Counted from the first letter of the stretch, positions 1 through 8,167 are shown. The stretch is DNA of 13,244 bases from Bacteroidota bacterium (GCA_003488525.1 DNLG01000115.1:1-13244), one strand, 5' to 3'. The notes: generated by a model from the letters alone, not told the origin. Translations and numbers: made by a program.

Positions 1-983
1 TCGGCACGGCCAACACCCTGATCTGGCAAAAGGGCAAGGGCATCGTGCTGAACGAGCCGTCGATTGTCGCCTTTGATCGTACAACAAAGAACATCATCGC
101 TATCGGACATGAGGCCGAGAAGATGGTGGGCAAGACGCACCGTGATATCAAGACAATTCGTCCGCTGAAAGATGGCGTGATCGCCGACTTTGAGATTGCC
201 GAAGGAATGTTGCGCGCGTTTATCCAGAAGTCCTCCACAACGATGTCACAGGCGCGCCGCATGGTCATCTGCGTGCCGTCGGGTATTACTGAGGTTGAGA
301 AGCGTGCTGTGCGTGACTCGGCCGAGCACGCCGGTGCAAAACAGGTGCATCTGATCGCCGAGCCAATGGCCGCGGCCATCGGCGTCGGCATCGATGTGCA
401 TGAGCCGATGGGTAACATGGTCGTGGATATCGGCGGAGGTACCACGGAGATCGCCGTGATGGCGCTATCCGGAATCGTAGTTGCCGAGTCGATCCGTATC
501 GCCGGAGATGAGCTGACAAATTCGATTGTAAACTGGTTTAAGAGACAGCACAACATCCTCATTGGTGACCGAACGGCAGAGATCATCAAGATCAATGTTG
601 GTTCTGCCTGGGCACTGCCGCAGGAGATCGAAATCGAGGTCAAGGGCCGAGACCTTGTGACGGGCACACCAAAGAGCATCATCATTTCCAGCGAAGAGAT
701 CCGTCAGGCCCTCAATGAGAATGTCACGACGATGGTCGAAGCCGTGCTGACGCTTCTCGAAAAGACGCCGCCCGAGCTGTCGGCAGACATCTACGACCGG
801 GGGATCATCCTTACCGGTGGAGGGGCTCTGCTGAAGGGGCTTGATGAGCGCCTGCGTCGTGAAACATCACTTCCTGTGCACATCGCCGAAGATCCGCTCA
901 CGGCCGTGGCGCGTGGTACTGGGAAGGTCCTCGAAGATCTTGATGCATACTCATCGGTGCTCATTAAGTCGAAACGGTACTGA
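1..983 (+). CDS. mreB: Rod shape-determining protein MreB (5'-truncated by window edge)
   Basis: Actin-like ATPase that forms membrane-associated filaments and positions the elongation machinery of the cell wall. The gene enters from the left edge; the first complete codon is at position 3, giving about 326 residues, so only roughly 15-20 N-terminal residues are missing. The visible start GTANTLIWQKGKGIVLNEPS is the end of the phosphate-1 motif and the following MreB signature. Further in are the connecting segment IRPLKDGVIADF, AEPMAAAIG, the phosphate-2 motif VVDIGGGTTEIAV and the adenosine motif ILTGGGALLKGLDERL, all in the family order. The GTG at 45 is an internal valine codon, not the start. 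The stop TGA (981-983) shares one base with the mreC ATG, so the two are translationally coupled. Identification is secure. Confidence 0.97.
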   Translation, partial: GTANTLIWQKGKGIVLNEPSIVAFDRTTKNIIAIGHEAEKMVGKTHRDIKTIRPLKDGVIADFEIAEGMLRAFIQKSSTTMSQARRMVICVPSGITEVEKRAVRDSAEHAGAKQVHLIAEPMAAAIGVGIDVHEPMGNMVVDIGGGTTEIAVMALSGIVVAESIRIAGDELTNSIVNWFKRQHNILIGDRTAEIIKINVGSAWALPQEIEIEVKGRDLVTGTPKSIIISSEEIRQALNENVTTMVEAVLTLLEKTPPELSADIYDRGIILTGGGALLKGLDERLRRETSLPVHIAEDPLTAVARGTGKVLEDLDAYSSVLIKSKRY

Positions 984-1834
984 TGCGCGGATTCATTGAA
1001 TTCGTTGTCCGATTCAAGAACTACATCACCCTTATCACTCTTGTGGTGATGTCCCTGTCGCTGATGAGCATCGGGAACCTCTCAAAACTTGGAGGCTTCC
1101 GTGCCGTGATCGTCGGCTCTATCGGATGGATTCAATCAGTCTTCGCATGGATCCCGAACCCTGTTGCACTGAAGGCAGAGAATACGGCTCTGCGCGAACT
1201 GAACCTTCAGCTGGCAGTCGAAGCGGCGCGGTCACGTCAGGCAACGCTTGAGAACTCGACATTGCGCTCAATGCTGCGTCTGCCGGCGCTCACGGATTAT
1301 CGTCTTATCACTGCAGACGTGATCGGTAAGACAACCACGCAGCAGCGCAATTATGCGACGATCAATAAGGGGCAGGCAGACGGTATCGGCGAGGGAATGA
1401 GTGTTATAAGCGATGCCGGCCTCGTCGGCATTGTCATCGGTGCTTCGGAGCATTATGCTATCCTCCAGCTCCTTATAAACCGTGATACGCGAGTCAGCGC
1501 CAAGGTGCAGCGAACACGGGTCGATGGCATTATTCAGTGGGAAGGGGAGAATACGCTTGTGCTGAAGAACGTCCCGCGCACTCTTGACGTGCAGGACGGA
1601 GATCGCATCCTGACGTCGAACTACAGCCCTCGGTACCCGGCGAATATTGTCATCGGGATCGTCCGCCAGTCGACCGATGAGCCAAATACATTGTTTCGAC
1701 GCATTGTGGTAGAACCCGCGGTGAACTTCTCCACGCTCGAACAGGTCTTTGTGGTCGATGCCAAGGTCGACCAGGAACGTGTCGGTCTCGAGCGTGTCGT
1801 CGACGAGAGACTTACCAACAGAACTGCGCCATAA
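983..1834 (+). CDS. mreC: Rod shape-determining protein MreC
   Basis: Bitopic inner-membrane protein whose periplasmic part scaffolds the elongasome and connects MreB with peptidoglycan synthases. The 283-residue product has a short cytoplasmic tail, one membrane segment (about residues 11-33, FKNYITLITLVVMSLSLMSIG), a coiled coil with AENTALRELNLQL (about 64-100), then the beta-rich MreC domain with ADVIGKTTTQQRNYATINKG, GMSVISDAGLVGIV and NRDTRVSAKV (about 110-265). This is normal family length and order. The ATG at 983 overlaps the mreB stop by one base, which fixes the start and the operon. The C-terminus is a short charged tail with no further domain. Confidence 0.96.
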   Translation: MRGFIEFVVRFKNYITLITLVVMSLSLMSIGNLSKLGGFRAVIVGSIGWIQSVFAWIPNPVALKAENTALRELNLQLAVEAARSRQATLENSTLRSMLRLPALTDYRLITADVIGKTTTQQRNYATINKGQADGIGEGMSVISDAGLVGIVIGASEHYAILQLLINRDTRVSAKVQRTRVDGIIQWEGENTLVLKNVPRTLDVQDGDRILTSNYSPRYPANIVIGIVRQSTDEPNTLFRRIVVEPAVNFSTLEQVFVVDAKVDQERVGLERVVDERLTNRTAP

Positions 1835-1857
1835 AGAGCCCCTCCAGGAGTGACATC

Positions 1858-2388
1858 ATGGCAATGAATTTCGATCTGCGCTCATCCGAGTACGTCACCA
1901 ATCCGGTGATTCGGTACATCGGCTATGGCGTTATCGCTATGATGTTGAGCGTCATCCACGTGGTGTTCCTGCGGTTTCTCGAGGTCAGTTCAGTAACACC
2001 CGACCTGTTGCTCATCTTCACGGTGTGGATCGCCCTGGTTGAGGGGCAGTTCACGGGTATGATAGCCGGCTTTCTCTGCGGGTTGCTGTTTGACTTTGTG
2101 TCGACCGATGTGATCGGAACGAATGCGCTGGCAAAGACCATGGCCGGTTTCATCGCCGGATACTTCCATCGTCCGGGCTTTATCAAGGAGACCATCGGAA
2201 GCGCTCGTTTCATGATGATCGTTGCCGTTTCGGGATTCGTGCACAATCTGATCTACAACTTCTTCTTCCTGCGGCCAATGCAGGTGTCGTTTCTGATGTT
2301 CTTTGCCCAGTATGGCGTGGCATCCACGCTCTACTCTACCGTGGCCGCCATCTTCCCGATGCTGTATGTGGCCCGAAAGAAGGAGTAA
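1858..2388 (+). CDS. mreD: Rod shape-determining protein MreD
   Basis: Small polytopic inner-membrane partner of MreC in the elongasome. The 176-residue product is very hydrophobic with about five membrane segments: near residues 20-42, 45-65 (containing PDLLLIFTVWIALVEG, the usual MreD region), 66-85, 120-140 and 145-170. It ends in a basic ARKKE tail. Family members are poorly conserved, so the call rests on topology, size, the PDLLL motif and position directly after mreC. An SD-like AGGAG (1846-1850) lies 7 bases before the ATG. The mreC-mreD gap is 23 bases, consistent with one operon. No pbp2 or rodA follows; smc comes next after 137 bases. Confidence 0.92.
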   Translation: MAMNFDLRSSEYVTNPVIRYIGYGVIAMMLSVIHVVFLRFLEVSSVTPDLLLIFTVWIALVEGQFTGMIAGFLCGLLFDFVSTDVIGTNALAKTMAGFIAGYFHRPGFIKETIGSARFMMIVAVSGFVHNLIYNFFFLRPMQVSFLMFFAQYGVASTLYSTVAAIFPMLYVARKKE

Positions 2389-2525
2389 CTCACCGGCCGA
2401 CGCATGTCATGAGGTTAGGGGCGATGTGGATAATTCCGGTCGACCCGATACGTAGGCCCGTCGCAAATTGCTGGTTGTGGCCGATGTGACGTCAGCCGCC
2501 CCTCATTTGTCCGTCCAAGAGCAGC

Positions 2526-5500
2526 ATGTACCTCTCAAAACTTGATATGGTGGGATTTAAGAGCTTTGGCCTGAAGACCGAGCTCGATTTCACCGACGGT
2601 GTAACCGCCATTGTCGGTCCGAACGGATGCGGCAAGACCAACGTCGTCGATGCGATACGTTGGGTTCTCGGCGAGCAGAAGACCTCGATGCTTCGGGCTG
2701 ACTCGATGGATCAGGTGATCTTTAACGGTTCGCGGACCCGTAAGCCCCTTGGCATGGCCGAGGTGTCCCTGACAATTGAAAACAACAAGCAGATCCTGCC
2801 CACGGAATACTCTCAGGTGGTGATCACACGACGCCTGTTCCGCAATGGCGAAAGTCAGTACCTACTGAATCGTACGCAATGCCGGCTGCGTGACATCACG
2901 GACCTGTTCATGGATACGGGCATGGGCTCGGATGCGTATTCGGTCATCGAGCTGAAGATGATCGAGACCATTCTCAGCGACAAGGCTGACGAGCGCCGCC
3001 ACCTCTTTGAAGAGGCTGCTGGTGTGACTAAGTACAAGGCGCGCCGGCGTGAGGCGCAGCGTAAACTGGAGGCAGCCCAGCGTGATATTGCTCGCGTGCA
3101 GGACATCGCCCGCGAGGTCCAGAAGACAGTCAATTCCCTTGGGCGGCAGGCCGAAAAGGCCAAGCAGCATCAGGAGCTTTCGACGCGGCTGCGAGAGCTC
3201 GACCGCATTCTGTTTGCGTTCGAGTATGCAGAGGAGTATCTGCTTCTGACGCAGCTGTCGGCGCGTGTTGCCGACGTTCGGCAGCGTCGCCAGCAGTACG
3301 AAGAAGAGCTTGTCGCGCTGGAGGCCCGCGCACAGACGGCAGAGGCAGAGCATCAGCAGGCGGAGACCGATCTGCGCGCCGCCCTCGGTCAGGAGAACGA
3401 CGTCCGCGCCTCTCTCTCTGATGTGCAGCAGTCCATTTCCGTGCTCCACGAGCGCATCCACGCCACTGAGCGCGCGCTCGAGCGCCTGGACCGTGAGCAG
3501 GATGAATCACAGACGCAGCAGTCATCGATGAGTGAGGAACTCGGCAATCTGCGTGAGAGGATGCTCAGTATCGACTCGCAGATGACGCAGACGGCCGCAG
3601 CGCACGAATCTCAGGGCAGCGTCACACGGCAGGCTCTGGCTGTGCTTGAGAGTGCGCGCCAGGACGTCGCCGCCCGACGTGATGAACTCGCCGCTGCGCG
3701 CACAACGCTCAGCGAGCGAGTTTCGGTAGCCGACCGCTGCCGTATACAGATCGAAGCTCTTCACCGGCGTCGCACAGACATTGAACACCGCCAACGGCAG
3801 GCCCATGAGCGCCTGAACGAGGTTGAACAGCAGATTGCCAGGGAAGGGGCTGACCTGCCGCAGATCGATCAGCAGTTGACCGAAGCAGAGTCGCGACTCC
3901 ATACGGCGGAACAGCGGCAGATCGAGCTTCAGGCCCGTAGAGAGACACTCCAGAAGGATTCCGAAGACCTGCGCTCGGCGCTGGCACACAGCCGCGCATC
4001 GTTGGAGTTTCTCAGCGGACTGGTCGATACGACCGAAAGCAGCAAGTTCCTGATGAACACTCCGGAGTGGCAGCCATCGGGCGAAAAGCTTACTCTTGCC
4101 GAGATCATCAACACCGATCCGGATTACCGTGTGGCCATCGAGGCGGCGCTCGGCGAAGCCGGACGGTACTTCGTGGTGGCCAGCCGTGCCGAGGCACAAC
4201 AGGCCATCTCTGCACTGTCTAAGAACAACGTTGGCAAGGCCACATTCCTGTGTCGCGATGCGATCAGGTCGGTTGCCGAGCCCCCGTCGGCTGTTGATGC
4301 CGAGGGTGCTATCGGATGGGCCTCGGAGATCGTCAAGGCCGATGACCAGCTGCGGAGCGCTTTGCGTGGCGTGCTTGGTGGTACGCTTGTTGTCTCGTCC
4401 GTCGAAGCCGCATGGAGTGCCGTGACGCGTCCGGGCGTGCAGGCCGCCGTGACCCTGGCGGGCGAGATCGTTCATGCCAGTGGCGCCGTGCGCGGCGGTT
4501 CGGCCTCGCGCACCGAAGGTGTGCGAGTTGGACGTCGTGAGCGGATCGATCAGCTTCGGACTTCCATTGAAGGTCTTGAACGCGAAGTCGATGCCACCGA
4601 CATGCAGTTGCGCGAGGTCAAGGACGAGCTCGCTACCATTGATCTGCGCCGCCTTGGCGACGAGGTTCGCAAAGTGGCCCTGATCCGCAATGATCGCCAG
4701 CAACGGATCGACTCGATGCGTTCACGTATTGAAGACGTCCATGCTCAGCAGGGGGCTTTGCACCAGGACCTACTGACCATGCAGTCTGAACTTGATGGAC
4801 TTTCAGCAGAGCTGACCGACGCCGAGCTGAACGTCACGCAGGCACAGACACACGCTTCTGCCATCCAGCTGCAGCTCGATGCGGCGGCGGCGGCCATGAG
4901 CAATCGTGAGCGTGAGCACACCGAACATGTGGCATCGCTGCGGAACGTAGAGCTGCACCTTGTGCGCTTGCAGGGGGAGATGCAGACGCTTCGCTCAGAT
5001 GAGGGACGTCTTACGAGTCAGAGCATGACCATTGAGCAGCGACGCGAGCAGCGTGACAATGAGCGCACGGACCTGCAGAATCAGCGTGGACAGCTGCAAC
5101 AGGCACATCAGCAGCAGACCGAGCATGCGGCGATCACCTCGGCACGGCTGACAGAGGTAAAGTCACAGCGCGAGGCGCTCGACCTGCGTGTGCGTGAGAG
5201 TGCTGCCACGGCAGCCTCTCTGGCTGATGACGTGCGCAAGTGTCGCAAGACGCTTGAGTCGGTCATCACCGAGCAATACGATGCCGACGTGCGCCACAAC
5301 GAGGTGACCGTACGGATGGAGTCGCACGTGCGCCGTGCAACCGAGGAGCTCGACATGCAGGTGCCGGATAATCCGGAAGTGCCTCAGACCGAGCAGTCCG
5401 TCGAAGAGATCCGCGCCGATGTGCAGGAACTGCGTCGACGTCTGACCACGATGGGGAACGTCAATTTCCTTGCTCTCGAAGAGCACGATCGTGAGAATGA

Positions 5501-6068
5501 GCGTCTGCAGTTTCTCATCCAGCAACTTGCCGATCTGACCAACAGCGAGCGGACGCTGAATGAGACGATCGCCGAGATCAATCAGACGGCGCGCGAGAAG
5601 TTTACGGCGACATTTGAGCAGATCCGGTCGAACTTCACGATGCTCTTTAAGATGCTTTTCAGTGAAGACGACGAGGCAGATCTGCAGATGATCGAGTCCG
5701 AGGACGGCGATCCGCTTGAATGCACCATTGACATCACTGCAAAGCCCCGTGGCAAGCGTCCACACAGCATTGAAATGCTCTCAGGGGGCGAAAAGACGCT
5801 CACGGCCATCGCGCTGCTCTTTGGTATCTATCTCGTCAAGCCAAGCCCCTTCTGCATTCTTGACGAGGTCGATGCGCCTCTCGATGATGCCAACATTGAT
5901 CGGTACCTGAAGATCATCAGGAAGTTTTCCGAGAACACGCAGTTCATGATGATCACGCACAACAAGAAGACCATGGAAGCGGCCGACACGCTCTACGGCG
6001 TGACGATGGAAGAGCCTGCCGTGTCCAAGGTCGTTTCGGTTCAGCTTTCGGGAAAAACGGCGGCATAA
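2526..6068 (+). CDS. smc: Chromosome partition protein SMC
   Basis: ATPase of the SMC-ScpAB condensin, which compacts and helps segregate the chromosome. The product of 1180 residues has normal SMC length. Seen in order: N-terminal head with Walker A GPNGCGKTN (31-39); SDAYSVIELKMIE near residue 135, typical of the Bacteroidota/Chlorobiota lineage; a long Gln/Glu/Arg-rich coiled coil (about 170-500); a hinge (about 520-660) ending in the glycine-rich VRGGSASRTEG; the returning coiled coil (about 665-1020); and the C-terminal head with signature LSGGEK (1085-1090) and Walker B FCILDEVDAPLDD (from 1109, D1113/E1114). All catalytic motifs are intact. The ATG at 2526 starts the standard MYLSKLDMVGFKSFG opening; only a weak purine-rich SD precedes it. 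scpA/scpB are not adjacent. Confidence 0.97.
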   Translation: MYLSKLDMVGFKSFGLKTELDFTDGVTAIVGPNGCGKTNVVDAIRWVLGEQKTSMLRADSMDQVIFNGSRTRKPLGMAEVSLTIENNKQILPTEYSQVVITRRLFRNGESQYLLNRTQCRLRDITDLFMDTGMGSDAYSVIELKMIETILSDKADERRHLFEEAAGVTKYKARRREAQRKLEAAQRDIARVQDIAREVQKTVNSLGRQAEKAKQHQELSTRLRELDRILFAFEYAEEYLLLTQLSARVADVRQRRQQYEEELVALEARAQTAEAEHQQAETDLRAALGQENDVRASLSDVQQSISVLHERIHATERALERLDREQDESQTQQSSMSEELGNLRERMLSIDSQMTQTAAAHESQGSVTRQALAVLESARQDVAARRDELAAARTTLSERVSVADRCRIQIEALHRRRTDIEHRQRQAHERLNEVEQQIAREGADLPQIDQQLTEAESRLHTAEQRQIELQARRETLQKDSEDLRSALAHSRASLEFLSGLVDTTESSKFLMNTPEWQPSGEKLTLAEIINTDPDYRVAIEAALGEAGRYFVVASRAEAQQAISALSKNNVGKATFLCRDAIRSVAEPPSAVDAEGAIGWASEIVKADDQLRSALRGVLGGTLVVSSVEAAWSAVTRPGVQAAVTLAGEIVHASGAVRGGSASRTEGVRVGRRERIDQLRTSIEGLEREVDATDMQLREVKDELATIDLRRLGDEVRKVALIRNDRQQRIDSMRSRIEDVHAQQGALHQDLLTMQSELDGLSAELTDAELNVTQAQTHASAIQLQLDAAAAAMSNREREHTEHVASLRNVELHLVRLQGEMQTLRSDEGRLTSQSMTIEQRREQRDNERTDLQNQRGQLQQAHQQQTEHAAITSARLTEVKSQREALDLRVRESAATAASLADDVRKCRKTLESVITEQYDADVRHNEVTVRMESHVRRATEELDMQVPDNPEVPQTEQSVEEIRADVQELRRRLTTMGNVNFLALEEHDRENERLQFLIQQLADLTNSERTLNETIAEINQTAREKFTATFEQIRSNFTMLFKMLFSEDDEADLQMIESEDGDPLECTIDITAKPRGKRPHSIEMLSGGEKTLTAIALLFGIYLVKPSPFCILDEVDAPLDDANIDRYLKIIRKFSENTQFMMITHNKKTMEAADTLYGVTMEEPAVSKVVSVQLSGKTAA

Positions 6069-6122
6069 CCGAACTTTGCCGTTGAATCGTCATTCCACCA
6101 GACTTATCCACCGAGGTTCATC

Positions 6123-6644
6123 ATGCGCGCCGCACTTGTCCTAGTTCTCGCAACACTGCTTTGTGGAGCACTGCCCGTTGTGGCTCAGGAAGCCGAGCCA
6201 GAGCCGATTATCCTGACCGAGCTGACATCGGCATCGATCGGCAAGGTGTGGGTAGGAATTAAAAAGTGCATGGAGGAGGTTGGTTGTCCCAAGCCTCAGG
6301 CCTACACCGAGCCCGGCTCGACCGACGACGATGGTCCGATGAAGGGTAAATGGGTGTCTGAGTACTGCATGCTCCAGCAGGGCACGGATTCGGTAAAAGC
6401 CTATATCAAAAAGTACTCCGAGATCCCGCGCATCCGCGGTGGCATCTGGACGACCTGCCGCGTGCAGTACACCTTCAACATCAAGGAGGTGGAAGACGGA
6501 AAGACGAAGATCATCCTGCGTGCTCAGATGTCAGGCTACGAGGAGTTCATTACCCAGTCGACGCATTTCTGGCCGTCCAACGGGAACCTCGAGCGTGAGA
6601 TGATGGCTCGGCTTCTGAAGTACGCAACTGCCGGCGGGAATTAG
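6123..6644 (+). CDS. Exported protein of unknown function with four mature-chain cysteines
   Basis: I do not recognise the family. The 173-residue product begins with a clear signal peptide (MRAALVLVLATLLCGALPVVA, cleavage likely before QEAEPEP), so it should act in the periplasm or be secreted. C14 lies in the signal but L13 before it does not fit a lipobox. The mature part has cysteines at 49, 55, 82 and 112, an even number that could form two disulfides. It runs TSASIGKVWVGIKKCMEEVG (helix), a central strand region, IWTTCRVQYTFNIKEVEDGKTKIILRAQ (beta) and a C-terminal SNGNLEREMMARLL helix. This helix-strands-helix order recalls BamC/START-like helix-grip domains, an inference only. A GAGGT (6113-6117) precedes the ATG. 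The region before it (GAACTTTG, 6071-6078) partly resembles the TAnnTTTG promoter element, so it may have its own promoter behind smc. The stop overlaps the stop of the opposing gene by four bases. Confidence 0.8.
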   Translation: MRAALVLVLATLLCGALPVVAQEAEPEPIILTELTSASIGKVWVGIKKCMEEVGCPKPQAYTEPGSTDDDGPMKGKWVSEYCMLQQGTDSVKAYIKKYSEIPRIRGGIWTTCRVQYTFNIKEVEDGKTKIILRAQMSGYEEFITQSTHFWPSNGNLEREMMARLLKYATAGGN

Positions 6645-6892
6645 GACGCTGCTGAGCCCCCTTCAGCGGGGGTGATCTCATACTGAGCGACCTTGATGTC
6701 AAAGGTCGTACCGGGCTTATAGTGCTGCTGCATCTGCTCGTCCAGAGCGGTCTCAACGCGCACGGTTGCCCAGCATCCACCGTGAAACTTCACGACCTCG
6801 GCCGTGTACAAGGGGCGACCGTTCATGGCAACGGTGTAGTGCTGTCCTGGGGTGAACTCTGTCACCGGGACCTTGTCGTGTTCGATCTTCAT
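6641..6892 (-). CDS. Small conserved-looking protein of unknown function, coupled to aspartate kinase gene
   Basis: Product of 83 residues that I cannot assign to a family. It appears beta-rich (TPGQHYTVAMNGRPLYTAEVVKF, WATVRVETALD, TTFDIKVAQYEITP), has no signal peptide or membrane segment, one cysteine (C40), and a low-complexity GGSAAS tail. It looks like a small cytoplasmic beta-barrel or OB/SH3-like domain, but that is only an impression. The start at 6892 is chosen because its ATG overlaps the stop of the upstream kinase as ATGA and has AGGA 6 bases upstream on the minus strand; a TTG further upstream (6907) would extend it by five residues. The overlap argues for translational coupling with the kinase. 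Its TAA (6641-6643) overlaps the TAG of the convergent exported gene. Confidence 0.72.
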   Translation of the reverse strand: MKIEHDKVPVTEFTPGQHYTVAMNGRPLYTAEVVKFHGGCWATVRVETALDEQMQQHYKPGTTFDIKVAQYEITPAEGGSAAS

Positions 6893-8034
6893 GCTGATTC
6901 CTGGCAAAGTTCTGAGTGGAGCGCTCGCACCACGAAAGGGGCTAACGGGGTCGGTACGACGATCGTTGCGGCCCGGTCGTGCATGTGCGTGGTAATGTCG
7001 ATCCCGTCAGCACGCGAGCTACCGAGACTTTCAAGCACGTGCATGATCGCGCGCAGTGATTCATCGAGCGTAACAAACAGCACGGTCACGGCCGTCAGTT
7101 CTCCATTGTCGACCGTGGTGATCATCACCGGCGCTGCCGCCGGCTCTGCATCAATGAGTGTGCCGTTGCCATCGGGCGCAAGCGCCGAGGCGATCCGTAT
7201 CGGTATGCCGCAGATTTCTGCCGGATCGATCATCGTTGGGTAGAGCAGTTTCAAGCCATACGAAGCGGCGATTCGGGCCTGATCGTACTGCAAGTGGCGC
7301 ACGGTGTTGGCCGAAGGGCAGATCATCGGGTCGGCCGTCTGCACACCCGCCACGTCGGTCCATATCGTGATGCTTTTCGCATCGAGACAGGATGCAAGCA
7401 GCGAGGCCGAAAGGTTCGAGGATTCGCGTCCCATCGTTGTAGTTTCACCCGACTCGGTGGAGGCCACAAAGCCCTGGGTTACCCATGTGGCACCCTGGGT
7501 ATCCAGCAGATGCTGCACTCGCCGTCTGGTTGGCTCCTTCAGGGGGCGAGCGGCCCCATACTGTTCATCGGTCATGATCAGCCGGCGCGCATCTACCTCC
7601 GAGATCGCGATACCGGCCTCTTGCAGTGCCGCCGCGGCCAGTGTTCGCGCAAGGTCTTCGCCCGTTGCCATGATCCTGTCGAGTGTCCGTGACGAGCACT
7701 GACGCGTTACCGCCACGCTGCGGCACAGGCGGCGCGCCACGTCGAGGATCTCCGTGAGCGCATGCGTCAGCTGCCGGCGGCGTATCGGGTCGGCGCTTAT
7801 GCTGCCGGCAAGGTCGGCGTGCACCGTGGCGATCGTGTCGAGCTGGGCTGATGCCTCGCCCCCTTCGCCGCGAACTGAATGTGCCGCCGCAGCGGCCAGG
7901 CTGCGTGTTGTGCTTCCGACGGCGCTGACAACCACCACGCAAGGCTCCGACTGGCGGGCACGGATGATCGAAGTCATGGCCTCAAAGCCAAGGGGCGTGC
8001 GTAGGACCGCGCCGCCAAATTTCTCCACAGTCAT
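6889..8034 (-). CDS. Aspartate kinase family protein, short regulatory region
   Basis: Amino-acid kinase fold protein of the aspartokinase branch, predicted to phosphorylate L-aspartate with ATP at the head of lysine/threonine/methionine synthesis. The 381-residue product shows KFGG (5-8), VSAVGSTT (36-43), ATGEDLA (123-129, E126), DARRLIMTDEQYGAARP (148-163), TQGFVASTESGETTTMGRESS (from 186), TDVAGVQTADP (226-236) and YGLKLLYPTMIDPA (259-272). The usual GRGGSDY substrate loop is GRESSNL here (202-208), and the region after about residue 303 holds only one recognisable ACT-like beta-alpha-beta-beta-alpha unit, where classical enzymes have two. The ATG at 8034 is preferred because it puts KFGG at residue 5; ATG 8055 or TTG 8067 would add unusual N-terminal residues. 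No SD is visible, so weak or leaderless initiation is possible. It is transcribed divergently from the ribosomal unit and sits upstream of an 83-residue partner. No other lysine/threonine genes are adjacent. Confidence 0.88.
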   Translation of the reverse strand: MTVEKFGGAVLRTPLGFEAMTSIIRARQSEPCVVVVSAVGSTTRSLAAAAAHSVRGEGGEASAQLDTIATVHADLAGSISADPIRRRQLTHALTEILDVARRLCRSVAVTRQCSSRTLDRIMATGEDLARTLAAAALQEAGIAISEVDARRLIMTDEQYGAARPLKEPTRRRVQHLLDTQGATWVTQGFVASTESGETTTMGRESSNLSASLLASCLDAKSITIWTDVAGVQTADPMICPSANTVRHLQYDQARIAASYGLKLLYPTMIDPAEICGIPIRIASALAPDGNGTLIDAEPAAAPVMITTVDNGELTAVTVLFVTLDESLRAIMHVLESLGSSRADGIDITTHMHDRAATIVVPTPLAPFVVRALHSELCQESA

Positions 8035-8086
8035 AGGCGGCAAAATAGCACCCATAGATTCACGCAAGTGGATATGCCTCGGGGTC

Positions 8087-8117
8087 TTGCACAGAATCCG
8101 CGGTCTCCGTAGCTTTG
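8087..8117 (+). promoter_or_regulatory. Bacteroidota-type promoter of the ribosomal protein/tRNA-Gln/prs/rplY unit
   Basis: TTG at 8087-8089, a 20-base spacer, then TAGCTTTG at 8110-8117. This matches the -33 TTG / -7 TAnnTTTG arrangement of the primary sigma factor promoters described in Bacteroides and Flavobacterium. Transcription would start a few bases downstream, giving a leader of about 40-45 bases before the ATG at 8168. It lies in the divergent gap between the aspartate kinase gene (-) and the ribosomal unit (+). The match is by eye and not tested. Confidence 0.6.
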
Positions 8118-8167
8118 CCGTTCATTTTTCACCAGAACATTCATTCCGCTCGGCGGAGAAGAACGTC

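Noticed and set aside
45..47. GTG as the start of mreB
   Set aside because: The frame is open to the window edge and the upstream codons read GTANTLIWQKGKGI, which is conserved MreB sequence; the GTG is an internal valine.
2417..2503. Inverted pair AGGGGCG (2417-2423) / CGCCCCT (2497-2503) between mreD and smc, possible riboswitch or terminator
   Set aside because: Only 7 pairs with about 73 bases between arms, no T tract and no recognisable riboswitch core; could be chance in a GC-rich gap.
2475..2509. TTG ... CTCATTTG as a promoter for smc
   Set aside because: Spacer is 24 bases and the TA of TAnnTTTG is missing, so the match is too weak to list.
3522..4703. Long minus-strand open frame (393 codons) inside smc
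   Set aside because: It is antisense to the SMC coiled coil and hinge, which is fully supported by motifs; the translated product has no coherent domain and the frame reflects codon bias.
8041..8067. TTG-N17-TATTTTG on the minus strand as the kinase promoter, implying a leaderless mRNA from 8034
   Set aside because: The spacer is about three bases shorter than in the good promoter at 8087 and one T of TTTG alignment is off; kept only as a remark in the kinase entry and findings.
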